DNA of 8,751 bases from Spirochaetaceae bacterium (lineage in GTDB: Bacteria; Spirochaetota; Spirochaetia; CADAEX01). Location of the stretch: NCBI GenBank assembly GCA_009778835.1, contig WRFK01000056.1:1-8751 (forward strand). Reading direction: 5' to 3'. How positions within the stretch are numbered: position 1 is the first letter of the stretch; each line of letters opens with the position of its first letter. The notes beneath the pieces are model-generated. The model searched no databases. It saw nothing but the letters and a program-made list of their open reading frames with translations, and had not been told where the DNA came from. Position numbers and translations under genes: made by a program. Below are positions 1-6,475 of this stretch, in pieces.

Positions 1-681
1 CTTTATATAACCGGAAAGCATAAAAGACACGATATTCTTGCAGCTATTGCATCTGAAAAAAAAGTCGAGGTTATAAAATCGGATCAAAAGGAAATAGATT
101 CTATTTCAGATGATAGCGATAACAAGGGAGCAGTCCTTCTTTTGGCAGCCAAAAGAAACAAAAGAAATAATAAAATAAAGCCCCTATCTTTAAAAAACTT
201 TTTTGAGATATCAAATAAAAATAATTCAATTGTCCTTCTTCTTGATGGAGTTACAGATCCGCATAACTTCGGAGCTATTTTAAGATCCGCAGACCAGTTT
301 GCTGTTGACCTTGTTATTATACCTGGAAAAAGAAGCGCAGGCGAAAACGCAACTGTAAGAAAAACATCTGCCGGAGCATCGGAATATGTTCCTGTTATAG
401 AGGATAATCTTGCCAGAAGTATCGATGCTTTAAAGAAAAACGGTTTTTGGGTATATGGAGCTGATATGGATGGAAAGCCATGTATGTCGCAGGATTTAAA
501 AGGCAAAATAGCCCTTATTCTTGGAAGCGAAGGAAAAGGCATCTCAAGGCTTCTTGCGGAAAAATGCGATGGCCTTATAAAAATACCTTCCTCCGGGCAT
601 GTGGATTCTTTTAATGTTTCTGTAGCTTGCGGTATATTACTTTACGAAATTGTTCGGCAGCACAATGGGCAGCAACAGTAA
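1..681 (+). CDS. rlmB: 23S rRNA (guanosine-2'-O-)-methyltransferase RlmB, 5'-truncated
   Basis: SPOUT-class methyltransferase that in characterised RlmB proteins 2'-O-methylates G2251 of 23S rRNA with S-adenosylmethionine. The frame is open from base 1 and the true start lies left of the window; the TTG at 142 is internal. The visible 226 residues begin in the N-terminal L30e-like RNA-binding domain (residues 1-55, ending in an NKGAVLLLA stretch that matches the family's 'HQGVVA' strand). The SPOUT domain follows with all three knot motifs: DGVTDPHNFGAILRSAD (about 82-98), ALILGSEGKGIS (about 171-182) and VDSFNVSVACGILLYE (about 201-216). The catalytic Arg of motif 1 and the Glu and Asn of motifs 2 and 3 are present. 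The C-terminus ends where E. coli RlmB does. The paralogue TrmH (tRNA Gm18) is less likely because TrmH lacks an L30e-like domain. It converges on purE with 16 bases between stops and no visible terminator. Confidence 0.92.
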   Translation, partial: LYITGKHKRHDILAAIASEKKVEVIKSDQKEIDSISDDSDNKGAVLLLAAKRNKRNNKIKPLSLKNFFEISNKNNSIVLLLDGVTDPHNFGAILRSADQFAVDLVIIPGKRSAGENATVRKTSAGASEYVPVIEDNLARSIDALKKNGFWVYGADMDGKPCMSQDLKGKIALILGSEGKGISRLLAEKCDGLIKIPSSGHVDSFNVSVACGILLYEIVRQHNGQQQ

Positions 682-697
682 CGTTATGTGGCAGAAA

Positions 698-1102
698 TTA
701 ACTAAATGATTTTATAATCCGCTCTGCAAGGTGAACAGCATTCAAAACACCCTGTTTGCCAATCCCCATTGTGGCTACAGGAATTCCTTTGGGAAGCTGT
801 AATATCGAAAGCAGCGCATCGATCCCTGAAAGTTCTCCTGAGACAAGCGGAATTCCTATTACAGGTTTTTTGGAAATCGAAGCAACGACTCCGGGAAGAG
901 CTGCGGAAAGTCCTGCTGCTGTTATTATTATCTTGTAGTTTTTGTCTTCTTTTCCAAGAAGCTCCATAAGTTCAGGAAGGTTTCTATGGGCAGAACAAAC
1001 AACAAGATCAAATGACAACCCTTTTTCATTGATTAAATCTATTCCGGGTTCAATATTTTTTTTGTCAGATTCAGATCCAATAATAAAAAGAATATCTTTC
1101 AT
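698..1102 (-). CDS. purE: PurE-family AIR carboxylase / N5-CAIR mutase, short and atypical
   Basis: Step 6 of de novo purine synthesis: forms 4-carboxy-AIR, either from N5-CAIR (class I, needing PurK) or from AIR plus CO2 (class II). The protein has 134 residues against roughly 160-170 in most PurE proteins; it ends just after the last Rossmann-like helix, so the usual C-terminal helical extension is missing. Visible motifs are GSESD (9-13), SAHR (37-40), GLSAALPG (64-71), SGIDALLSILQLP (92-104) and GIPVATMGIGKQGVLNA (106-122). SAHR and the GIPV..TMGIGK stretch are class I-like, but the class I His of GGAAHLPG (His75 in E. coli) is Ala68 here, as in the class II pattern GRSNALSG. The start ATG overlaps the purD stop (ATGA), with a GAGAGG Shine-Dalgarno inside purD, which suggests translational coupling. 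It is the last gene of the pur block. Family assignment is firm; the class is not. LarB also has a PurE-like domain, but the operon context argues for purine synthesis. Confidence 0.88.
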   Translation of the reverse strand: MKDILFIIGSESDKKNIEPGIDLINEKGLSFDLVVCSAHRNLPELMELLGKEDKNYKIIITAAGLSAALPGVVASISKKPVIGIPLVSGELSGIDALLSILQLPKGIPVATMGIGKQGVLNAVHLAERIIKSFS

Positions 1103-2361
1103 GTTGATTCCCTCTCAAAAAATTTTTTTCCAATATCATGTCTGTAAAAACTATCTTTAAAGTAAATTTCTTCTGCTGCAACATACGCATGTTTATTTGC
1201 GGTAATTATATCCTGTCCCAGCCCTATTACAGAGAAGCATCTGCCTCCATTAGTTATTATATTGCTCTCATTATCAAACTTGGTAGAGGCATGAAAAACA
1301 ACAACATATTTTTCTTTAAAACGGGGAAGATAATGAACAGGAATCCCTTTTTTATAATCACCGGGATAACCGCCTGCTGCTATTACGACACAGATAGCAG
1401 TATCTTGCGATATTTTAAGAGGAAAAGATTTTATATTTCCCTGGATAATAGCTTCGCAGAAATCGCCAAAATCTGAAAGAATAAGAGGCATAAGAGCCTG
1501 CGCTTCCGGATCTCCGAATCTTACATTATATTCAAGCAACTTTGGCCCCTGGGCTGTAATCATAAGTCCAAAATAGAGAATTCCTTTATAGTTAAGCCCC
1601 TCATCCTCCATTCCTTTAAAAGTTGGTTCAATAATCTCTTTTTTAATTGTTTCAAGCATTCCGGATGTAAGAGAAGGGACAGGGCATATTGCGCCCATTC
1701 CGCCTGTGTTGGGACCTTTATCATCATCATAAGCTTTTTTAAAATCTGTGCATGGAGGAAGAATTATATAATTTTTTCCATCGGAAAATGTAAATATTGT
1801 GACTTCCCATCCTACAAGATATTCTTCAACAAGTAACTTGTCGCTTTTTAAAATATCATATCCGAATTCAAGAAGTTTTTTCTTATCATCAGACTCAAGA
1901 ACCCCTTTTCCTGCGGCAAGACCGCTTTTCTTTATTACAACTTTTCCGGTTCTTGCATTTATCTCTTTTTTTAATTTTTTGGGAGAGTCAATTTCTATGG
2001 CAGATGCTGTAGGGATATTATATTTAAGCATGAAATTTTTTGAAAAAGCCTTGCTTGATTCAAGCATTGCAGCAGCTTTGTGCGGCCCTATGGCTACTAT
2101 TCCTGCTTCGCGTAAATCATCGACAATTCCTATTGCAAGAGGTGCTTCCGGTCCGACAAATACATAATCGATTCCGTATTTTTTGCATGCATCTATTACC
2201 ATTTTACTGTTACAAGGATCAACGTCCGGAAGATTTTCTGCCATATCATCGGTACCAGCATTTCCGGGAGCAACATAAAGACCCGTAATGCTTTTACTTT
2301 TAGAAAAGCTCCATGTAAGCGCATGTTCTCTTGCTCCGGATCCTAAAACCAGAACTTTCAA
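1099..2361 (-). CDS. purD: Phosphoribosylamine-glycine ligase (GAR synthetase)
   Basis: Step 2 of purine synthesis: joins phosphoribosylamine and glycine with ATP to give GAR, in the cytoplasm. At 420 residues it is full length (E. coli about 429). Seen in order: N-terminal GSGAREHAL (7-15); VGPEAPLAIGIVDDL (69-83); the ATP-grasp region with VVIKKSGLAAGKGV (141-154) and LVEEYLVGWEVTIF (177-190); the family signature KGPNTGGMGA (215-224); the metal-binding region LEYNVRFGDPEAQ (276-288); and the C-terminal AAGGYPGDYKKG (328-339). Two positions differ from the commonest forms: KADGLAAGKG is KKSGLAAGKG here, and QDHKR is TDFKK. Neither removes a residue I know to be catalytic. The start is TTG at 2361, supported by a perfect AGGAGG six bases upstream and by the fixed family N-terminus (MKVLVLGSGAREHA). 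It lies 52 bases after purN and overlaps purE by 4 bases. Confidence 0.97.
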   Translation of the reverse strand: MKVLVLGSGAREHALTWSFSKSKSITGLYVAPGNAGTDDMAENLPDVDPCNSKMVIDACKKYGIDYVFVGPEAPLAIGIVDDLREAGIVAIGPHKAAAMLESSKAFSKNFMLKYNIPTASAIEIDSPKKLKKEINARTGKVVIKKSGLAAGKGVLESDDKKKLLEFGYDILKSDKLLVEEYLVGWEVTIFTFSDGKNYIILPPCTDFKKAYDDDKGPNTGGMGAICPVPSLTSGMLETIKKEIIEPTFKGMEDEGLNYKGILYFGLMITAQGPKLLEYNVRFGDPEAQALMPLILSDFGDFCEAIIQGNIKSFPLKISQDTAICVVIAAGGYPGDYKKGIPVHYLPRFKEKYVVVFHASTKFDNESNIITNGGRCFSVIGLGQDIITANKHAYVAAEEIYFKDSFYRHDIGKKFFEREST

Positions 2362-2367
2362 TTATTA

Positions 2368-2373
2368 CCTCCT
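2368..2373 (-). promoter_or_regulatory. Strong Shine-Dalgarno of purD
   Basis: AGGAGG, a full match to the anti-Shine-Dalgarno core, lies six bases before the TTG start of purD. It fixes TTG rather than a downstream codon as the start. A strong site paired with a weak start codon would let purD translate independently of purN, which ends 52 bases upstream. Confidence 0.85.
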
Positions 2374-2413
2374 ATAATTGAAAATCGCGACTATTTTTTA
2401 CTACAAAAATTAA

Positions 2414-2977
2414 CTACTTATAAGAATCTAAAAGTTTTTCTATTACTTCCGGATAAGTAGCATACTCAAGGTTATGTATTTTTTTTTCAATTTCTTCAAT
2501 AGGTTCACAAGGATTTCTTGTAAAAGATTCCTGCTTAATAATAGGACCGGTATCCATTCCGCTGTCTACATAATGTATTGTAACACCAAGTTCCATGTCG
2601 CCTGACGCATAACTTTTTTCAATAGCATGAGTTCCCGGATATTTAGGCAAAAGCGCAGGGTGAATATTTACTATTCTGTTTTTATATTTCTCTACAAAAT
2701 CAGGGGATAGTATTCTCATATATCCAGCCAAAGCAATAATATCGATTTTTTCTTTTTCAATTATTTTAATGATTTCTTCCTCTGCAGATTCTTTTGTCCT
2801 TTTAAAATATGGGACATAGTAGCTATTTATTGCAAGATTTTTTGCCCTTTCAAATGAATATGCTTTTTTTCTGTCGCATATCATGCATGGTATAGTATGC
2901 TTTGTTTTTAGTATTCTTTCGGCAATAGCCTGAAAATTTGAACCATTGCCGGAAGTAAATACCGAAAGCCTTGCCAT
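2414..2977 (-). CDS. purN: Phosphoribosylglycinamide formyltransferase, folate-dependent (GAR transformylase 1)
   Basis: Step 3 of purine synthesis: transfers the formyl group of 10-formyl-tetrahydrofolate to GAR, giving FGAR. The 187 residues match the compact single-domain bacterial PurN (about 190-210). The phosphate-binding loop SGNGSN is at 9-14, and the formyl-transferase core LAGYMRIL at 83-90. The catalytic segment NIHPALLP at 104-111 supplies Asn104 and His106, equivalent to E. coli Asn106 and His108. GVTIHYVDSGMDTGP at 131-145 supplies Asp142, equivalent to E. coli Asp144. All three catalytic residues are therefore present. A late motif usually written H..EH..YP reads HNLEYATYP, a change away from the active centre. 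The ATG follows the purM stop directly (TAGATG, no gap), and the upstream bases hold only a weak Shine-Dalgarno, so translation probably depends on coupling to purM. Confidence 0.96.
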   Translation of the reverse strand: MARLSVFTSGNGSNFQAIAERILKTKHTIPCMICDRKKAYSFERAKNLAINSYYVPYFKRTKESAEEEIIKIIEKEKIDIIALAGYMRILSPDFVEKYKNRIVNIHPALLPKYPGTHAIEKSYASGDMELGVTIHYVDSGMDTGPIIKQESFTRNPCEPIEEIEKKIHNLEYATYPEVIEKLLDSYK

Positions 2978-3937
2978 CTATTTCAATTCGCCGATAACAA
3001 CTATTTCGATTCTTTCTTTTCTTGCAAATGAAAGAAGGTTATTTACATTTTCCTTATGGCTAACAATAGCTATTCCAATTCCCATATTAAAAACTTTTCT
3101 CATTTCCGGTTCTGCTATTCCGCCATCTTTCATTATTTTTTTAAAAATATCGGGAGTTTTCCATGAAGAATAATTAAAAGAAGCTCTTACACTATTTGGT
3201 ATTACCCTAACAAAGTTTCCTTCAAGACCGCCCCCTGTAATATGGGCTGCTGCAAGAACCATATTTGTTGAAATAAGTTTTTTAAGTTCTTTAACATAAA
3301 TCTTTGTTGGTTTTAAAAGAGTTGCTCTTCCGATTTTATCTTTTTCAGTTATTATTTTTCTTGCAAGAGATAATCCATTTGAATGAATTCCTGATGATGG
3401 CAAGCCGAGTATTACATCGCCTCTTTTTATTTCAGTTTTTTTAGGAAGCATTTTATCTTTTTCTACAATTCCCACACAAAAGCCTGCAAGATCATAATCA
3501 TCTTCTTTATAAACATCGGGCATTTCTGCAGTTTCTCCGCCTGCAAGAATACATTCGCTATCTTCACACCCCTTAACTATCCCTTTAATAATTTCTTTCA
3601 ATATTTTGTCATTTATTTTTCCGCATGCTATATAGTCAAGAAAATTAATAGGCTCTGCTCCGCATACAATAAGGTCATTTACAGACATCGCAACAAGGTC
3701 TATGCCTATTGTGTCATATATCCCAAATTCTCTGGTTAGGATCAATTTTGTTCCTACTCCATCTGTTGTGGAAAGAAGTACAGGGTTTTTATATTTTGAA
3801 ATATCAAGCTCTACGCCTCCGGCAAATCCACCTATACTTCTAGAAACTGCTTTGGATTTTATGGAAGCTATAAACTGTGCAAATTTATCGCCTTTATCTA
3901 TATTAACACCAGCTTCTGCGTATGTTTTTATGCCCAT
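2978..3937 (-). CDS. purM: Phosphoribosylformylglycinamidine cyclo-ligase (AIR synthetase)
   Basis: Step 5 of purine synthesis: ATP-dependent ring closure of FGAM to AIR, the substrate of PurE further down the operon. The protein has 319 residues, somewhat shorter than E. coli PurM (345). Seen in order: N-terminal TYAEAGVNIDKGD (5-17); STTDGVGTKL (56-65), the nucleotide and metal-binding signature; GIDLVAMSVNDL (78-89); GAEPINFLDY (93-102); AGGETAEMP (132-140); DLAGFCVG (149-156); GLPSSGIHSNG (178-188); LLKPTKIYVK (207-216); and AHITGGGLEGN (231-241). All are hallmarks of the PurM/SelD/ThiL fold. The ATG has an AAGGAG Shine-Dalgarno seven to eight bases upstream. It lies 11 bases after purF and abuts purN with no spacer. 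SelD and ThiL are excluded by the AEMP and ITGGG signatures. Confidence 0.97.
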   Translation of the reverse strand: MGIKTYAEAGVNIDKGDKFAQFIASIKSKAVSRSIGGFAGGVELDISKYKNPVLLSTTDGVGTKLILTREFGIYDTIGIDLVAMSVNDLIVCGAEPINFLDYIACGKINDKILKEIIKGIVKGCEDSECILAGGETAEMPDVYKEDDYDLAGFCVGIVEKDKMLPKKTEIKRGDVILGLPSSGIHSNGLSLARKIITEKDKIGRATLLKPTKIYVKELKKLISTNMVLAAAHITGGGLEGNFVRVIPNSVRASFNYSSWKTPDIFKKIMKDGGIAEPEMRKVFNMGIGIAIVSHKENVNNLLSFARKERIEIVVIGELK

Positions 3938-3948
3938 CTGTTCTCTCC

Positions 3949-5319
3949 TTAAATTTCAACTGAATAGCTGCCTGTAAAACAGCCATAACAAAAGTCTTTG
4001 GTATTTTCAGCAACTTCTTTTAATTTTTCTGTAGAAAGAAAGCGAACGCTATCTGCGCCAATATGCTGTGCAATTACTTCCGGTGTCATTCTATTGGAAA
4101 TAAGCTCTTCTCTTGTTGGAATATCTATTCCAAAGTAGCATGGATGTTTTATCTCTGGGGAGGCGAGTCTTAGATGTATCTCCTTTGCCCCTGCTTCACG
4201 TAAAAGTTTTACAATAAGTTTGCTGGTTGTCCCTCTTACAAGAGAGTCATCAACAAGAATCAATCTTTTACCTCTAATTACATCTTTTACAGGATTAAGT
4301 TTCATTCTTACCATAAGCTCGCGCTGCTCTTTTGTTGGCATTATAAATGACCGGCCTGCATAATGGTTTCTTGAAAGCCCATATTCAAGGGGAAGCCCTG
4401 ATTTTTCTGCATACCCCAGCGCAGCGCAGTTGCCGGAATCCGGCACAGACATAACAATGTCTGCTTTGATATTTTCATCTTCTGCCAGCGCAGCGCCGGT
4501 TTTTTTGCGTATAGTATGGACCGATTTTCCAAATATCGATGAATCTGGTCTTCCAAAGTATATTAATTCAAAAATACAGTGGCTCCGCGATTTTGATTGA
4601 GTAAAAAATTCAGAGCGCATCCCGTTTTTATCAACTATAACAACCTCTCCCGGCTCAACTTCTCTTGCATCGAATATTCTGAGTATATCAAGCGCGCAGG
4701 TTTCAGAGGCAAATACTGTAAGATCGTCTTTTTTGCCCACATATAGAGGCCTGAATCCATGGGGATCTCTGGCTGCAATAAGGGAATCATCCTTTATCAT
4801 GGTAAAGCTAAATGCCCCTTCAAGCATATTAAGAGTATCAAAAAGAGCTTTTTTAAATTCTTTTTCTTCGGACATTGATAAAAGATGAAGTATTATTTCT
4901 GTATCGGTTGTGCTCTGGATTATTGCGCCTTTATCAAAAACAAGTTTTTTTACTGCTGCTGCATTTGATAAAGTTCCATTGTGCGCTATTGCAATATTGC
5001 CTTTGTTTGAAACAGCGTATATTGGCTGCACATTTTCAAGCTTGTTTAAACCTGTTGTAGAATACCTTACATGACCTATCCCGATATTTGAATGGGTCTC
5101 GATCTGAAGATATCTTGAAAGAACAGCAGGAACCATTCCCAGGTCTTTGTATGTCTTTATACTGCCATCTTTTACATAAGAAATTCCTGCCCCTTCCTGA
5201 CCCCTGTGCTGTAATGCAAAAAGGGTATAAAAAAGTTTTTCCGGTATATTTGTAGGGTTTTCGGAATATATGCCTGTAACTCCACAATGATGTTTTGGTT
5301 TTGAATAAATATCTTCCAC
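3949..5319 (-). CDS. purF: Amidophosphoribosyltransferase, Fe-S and propeptide type
   Basis: First committed step of purine synthesis: glutamine plus PRPP gives 5-phosphoribosylamine. The frame is open back to a TTG at 5370 (473 aa). I prefer the GTG at 5319 (456 aa) because it leaves an 11-residue leader before the catalytic Cys12 (CGVTGIYS), the same length as the B. subtilis propeptide. Neither start has a good Shine-Dalgarno. The class II glutaminase domain shows ALQHRGQEGAGIS (35-47) and GHVRYSTTG (82-90). The PRTase domain shows the loop GLSRNHYAGRSF (314-325) and the PRPP motif LILVDDSLVRGTT (353-365). Four cysteines fit the B. subtilis-type 4Fe-4S ligands: Cys248 (CIFELIYF), Cys394 (HPCYFGID) and Cys444/Cys447 (CYGCFTGS). 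Propeptide removal and an oxygen-sensitive cluster are expected from the family. It lies 69 bases after dusB (18 from the TTG) and 11 before purM. End-product feedback is likely but not visible in sequence. Confidence 0.95.
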   Translation of the reverse strand: MEDIYSKPKHHCGVTGIYSENPTNIPEKLFYTLFALQHRGQEGAGISYVKDGSIKTYKDLGMVPAVLSRYLQIETHSNIGIGHVRYSTTGLNKLENVQPIYAVSNKGNIAIAHNGTLSNAAAVKKLVFDKGAIIQSTTDTEIILHLLSMSEEKEFKKALFDTLNMLEGAFSFTMIKDDSLIAARDPHGFRPLYVGKKDDLTVFASETCALDILRIFDAREVEPGEVVIVDKNGMRSEFFTQSKSRSHCIFELIYFGRPDSSIFGKSVHTIRKKTGAALAEDENIKADIVMSVPDSGNCAALGYAEKSGLPLEYGLSRNHYAGRSFIMPTKEQRELMVRMKLNPVKDVIRGKRLILVDDSLVRGTTSKLIVKLLREAGAKEIHLRLASPEIKHPCYFGIDIPTREELISNRMTPEVIAQHIGADSVRFLSTEKLKEVAENTKDFCYGCFTGSYSVEI

Positions 5320-5388
5320 ATAAAATAGATAACATTCTATAGGAGTAATAGTCAAGCGTGCAGAGGGCAATCCATGTCCGGAAGGATT

Positions 5389-6387
5389 TTATTTCATAAG
5401 TTCATTTAATATTGCCTTATATTCATCCATAAAATTGCAGTGAACGATCCTGTTCCTTATCAAAGCACCCCCTTTTATCCCTTTTATATAAGAACATAGG
5501 TGTTTTTTCATCTCTTTTACTGCAATTTCGCTTCCAATATATTTTTCAGCTAAATCAAGATGGTTAATAGCAGCATTAATTTTTTCTTCAAAACTTATCT
5601 CCGGAAGAACCCCGGTTTTAGCAAGAAATTTTACTTCTTTAAATATTTGCGGCCTTCCAACTGCTCCACGGGCAATCATTACCCCATCACAACCTGTTTC
5701 TTTAAGCATATTAAGACAATCTTGCGGTTCAAAAAGGTCTCCTGATCCTATAACAGGAACATCAATAGAGTTTTTTAGCTCTTTTATTTTGAGCCAGTCA
5801 GATTTTCCCGAATATCCCTGAGTTTTTGTTCTTGGGTGCAAACAGACCATTGCAGCGTGGTTTTTAACTGCTATTTCAGCTGCTTTCATAAAATTAATGT
5901 TTTCAGAATCCAATCCTGAGCGCAGTTTTACTGTAATTGGTATATCTGTTGCTTCTGTAAGCGCTTTTACGATTTCTCCGATTTTATCGGGGTTTTTCAT
6001 TAAAGCAGACCCTGCTCCGGACTTCATAATTTTTGGCACAGGGCAGCCGCAGTTAAGGTCAATAAACAGAGGTTTAAAATCAATAATATCCTTAAGAGAG
6101 GCAACAGCGCTTTCCCATGAAGAAGAGAAAATCTGGACAGCATAGTTTGTTTCATTTTCAGCTTTATAAAGGATTTTTTTTGTTTTAAAACTTTTTCTTG
6201 CAAGGGCTTCGCTTGAAACCATTTCTGTATAACAAAGATCGCTTCCGTATTCTATACAAATATGCCTGAAAGCAGCGTCTGTAAATCCTGCCATTGGCGC
6301 CAGGAATATATTCCCCGAAATTGTTGCTCCGGAACCTATTTTAATAGGGTGGAGTAGATTTTTGGGCAAGATTTCAGGTTTTTCCAT
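5389..6387 (-). CDS. dusB: tRNA-dihydrouridine synthase, DusB-type
   Basis: FMN-dependent reductase that converts uridines of the tRNA D-loop to dihydrouridine. The 332 residues match DusB (about 320). The TIM-barrel start carries the FMN motif LAPMAGFTDAAFRHI (29-43), then YTEMVSSEAL (53-62). The catalytic segment IDLNCGCPVPKI (109-120) holds Cys115, equivalent to the active Cys of the family's NMGCP motif; the residue before the glycine is Cys113 instead of Met. TVKLRSGLD (152-160), LHPRTKTQGYSGKSDW (183-198), PVIGSGDL (211-218) and DGVMIARGAVGRPQIF (234-249) complete the FMN and phosphate site. A helical C-terminal domain (about 265-332) fits the tRNA-binding domain. The ATG at 6387 has no convincing Shine-Dalgarno. 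It is the first gene after the hairpin that follows the TatD gene, and purF follows it, so it may be the first gene of the pur transcript. DusB is the best-fitting paralogue; DusA and DusC are less likely. Confidence 0.9.
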   Translation of the reverse strand: MEKPEILPKNLLHPIKIGSGATISGNIFLAPMAGFTDAAFRHICIEYGSDLCYTEMVSSEALARKSFKTKKILYKAENETNYAVQIFSSSWESAVASLKDIIDFKPLFIDLNCGCPVPKIMKSGAGSALMKNPDKIGEIVKALTEATDIPITVKLRSGLDSENINFMKAAEIAVKNHAAMVCLHPRTKTQGYSGKSDWLKIKELKNSIDVPVIGSGDLFEPQDCLNMLKETGCDGVMIARGAVGRPQIFKEVKFLAKTGVLPEISFEEKINAAINHLDLAEKYIGSEIAVKEMKKHLCSYIKGIKGGALIRNRIVHCNFMDEYKAILNELMK

Positions 6388-6405
6388 GATTTTTTAAAGC
6401 TAATT

Positions 6406-6472
6406 AAAAAAATAGTATGCTTCATAGCCCGGCAAGTTCTATTTGCTAATTCCTGGCTTGTGAAGCATATTA
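6406..6472 (-). terminator. Hairpin plus T7 tract after the TatD gene
   Basis: On the minus strand, four bases after the TatD stop codon, TATGCTTCA pairs perfectly with TGAAGCATA (plus positions 6461-6469 and 6416-6424). An inner AGCC/GGCT pairing (6455-6458 with 6426-6429) extends the stem. A run of seven T follows almost directly (plus-strand A at 6406-6412). This has the layout of a Rho-independent terminator, although the outer stem is AT-rich and the loop is long, about 25 bases. On the plus strand the outer stem can extend by a G-U and two A-T pairs and is followed by T-rich sequence, so it could also act in that direction, but no plus-strand gene ends here. Termination is inferred; the inverted repeat and T-tract are seen directly. 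Confidence 0.55.
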
Positions 6473-6475
6473 ATT

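Noticed and set aside
84..542. Open frame of 152 codons on the minus strand opposite rlmB
   Set aside because: It lies wholly antisense to a clear SPOUT methyltransferase coding region, its translation is low-complexity (rich in Phe, Leu, Ser) and it matches no family I know. It is a shadow of the real gene.
142..681. TTG at 142 as the start of a short methyltransferase
   Set aside because: The same frame is open to base 1 and encodes the L30e-like domain expected in RlmB, so the gene begins left of the window.
682..697. Bidirectional terminator between the convergent rlmB and purE genes
   Set aside because: The 16-base gap and its flanks hold only a tiny AACGTT palindrome, with no GC-rich stem or T-tract.
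1799..2288. Plus-strand open frames opposite purD
   Set aside because: They are antisense to conserved PurD motifs, with no ribosome site and no recognisable domains.
2362..2413. Hairpin in the purN-purD gap (AAAAT and ATTTT arms around CGCG)
   Set aside because: The arms are short, AT-only and not symmetrical about the centre; the gap is explained by the purD ribosome site.
6388..6475. Purine riboswitch before dusB-pur
   Set aside because: The gap is 88 bases and is mostly taken up by the hairpin and T-tract; the conserved loop and junction bases of a purine aptamer are not seen.
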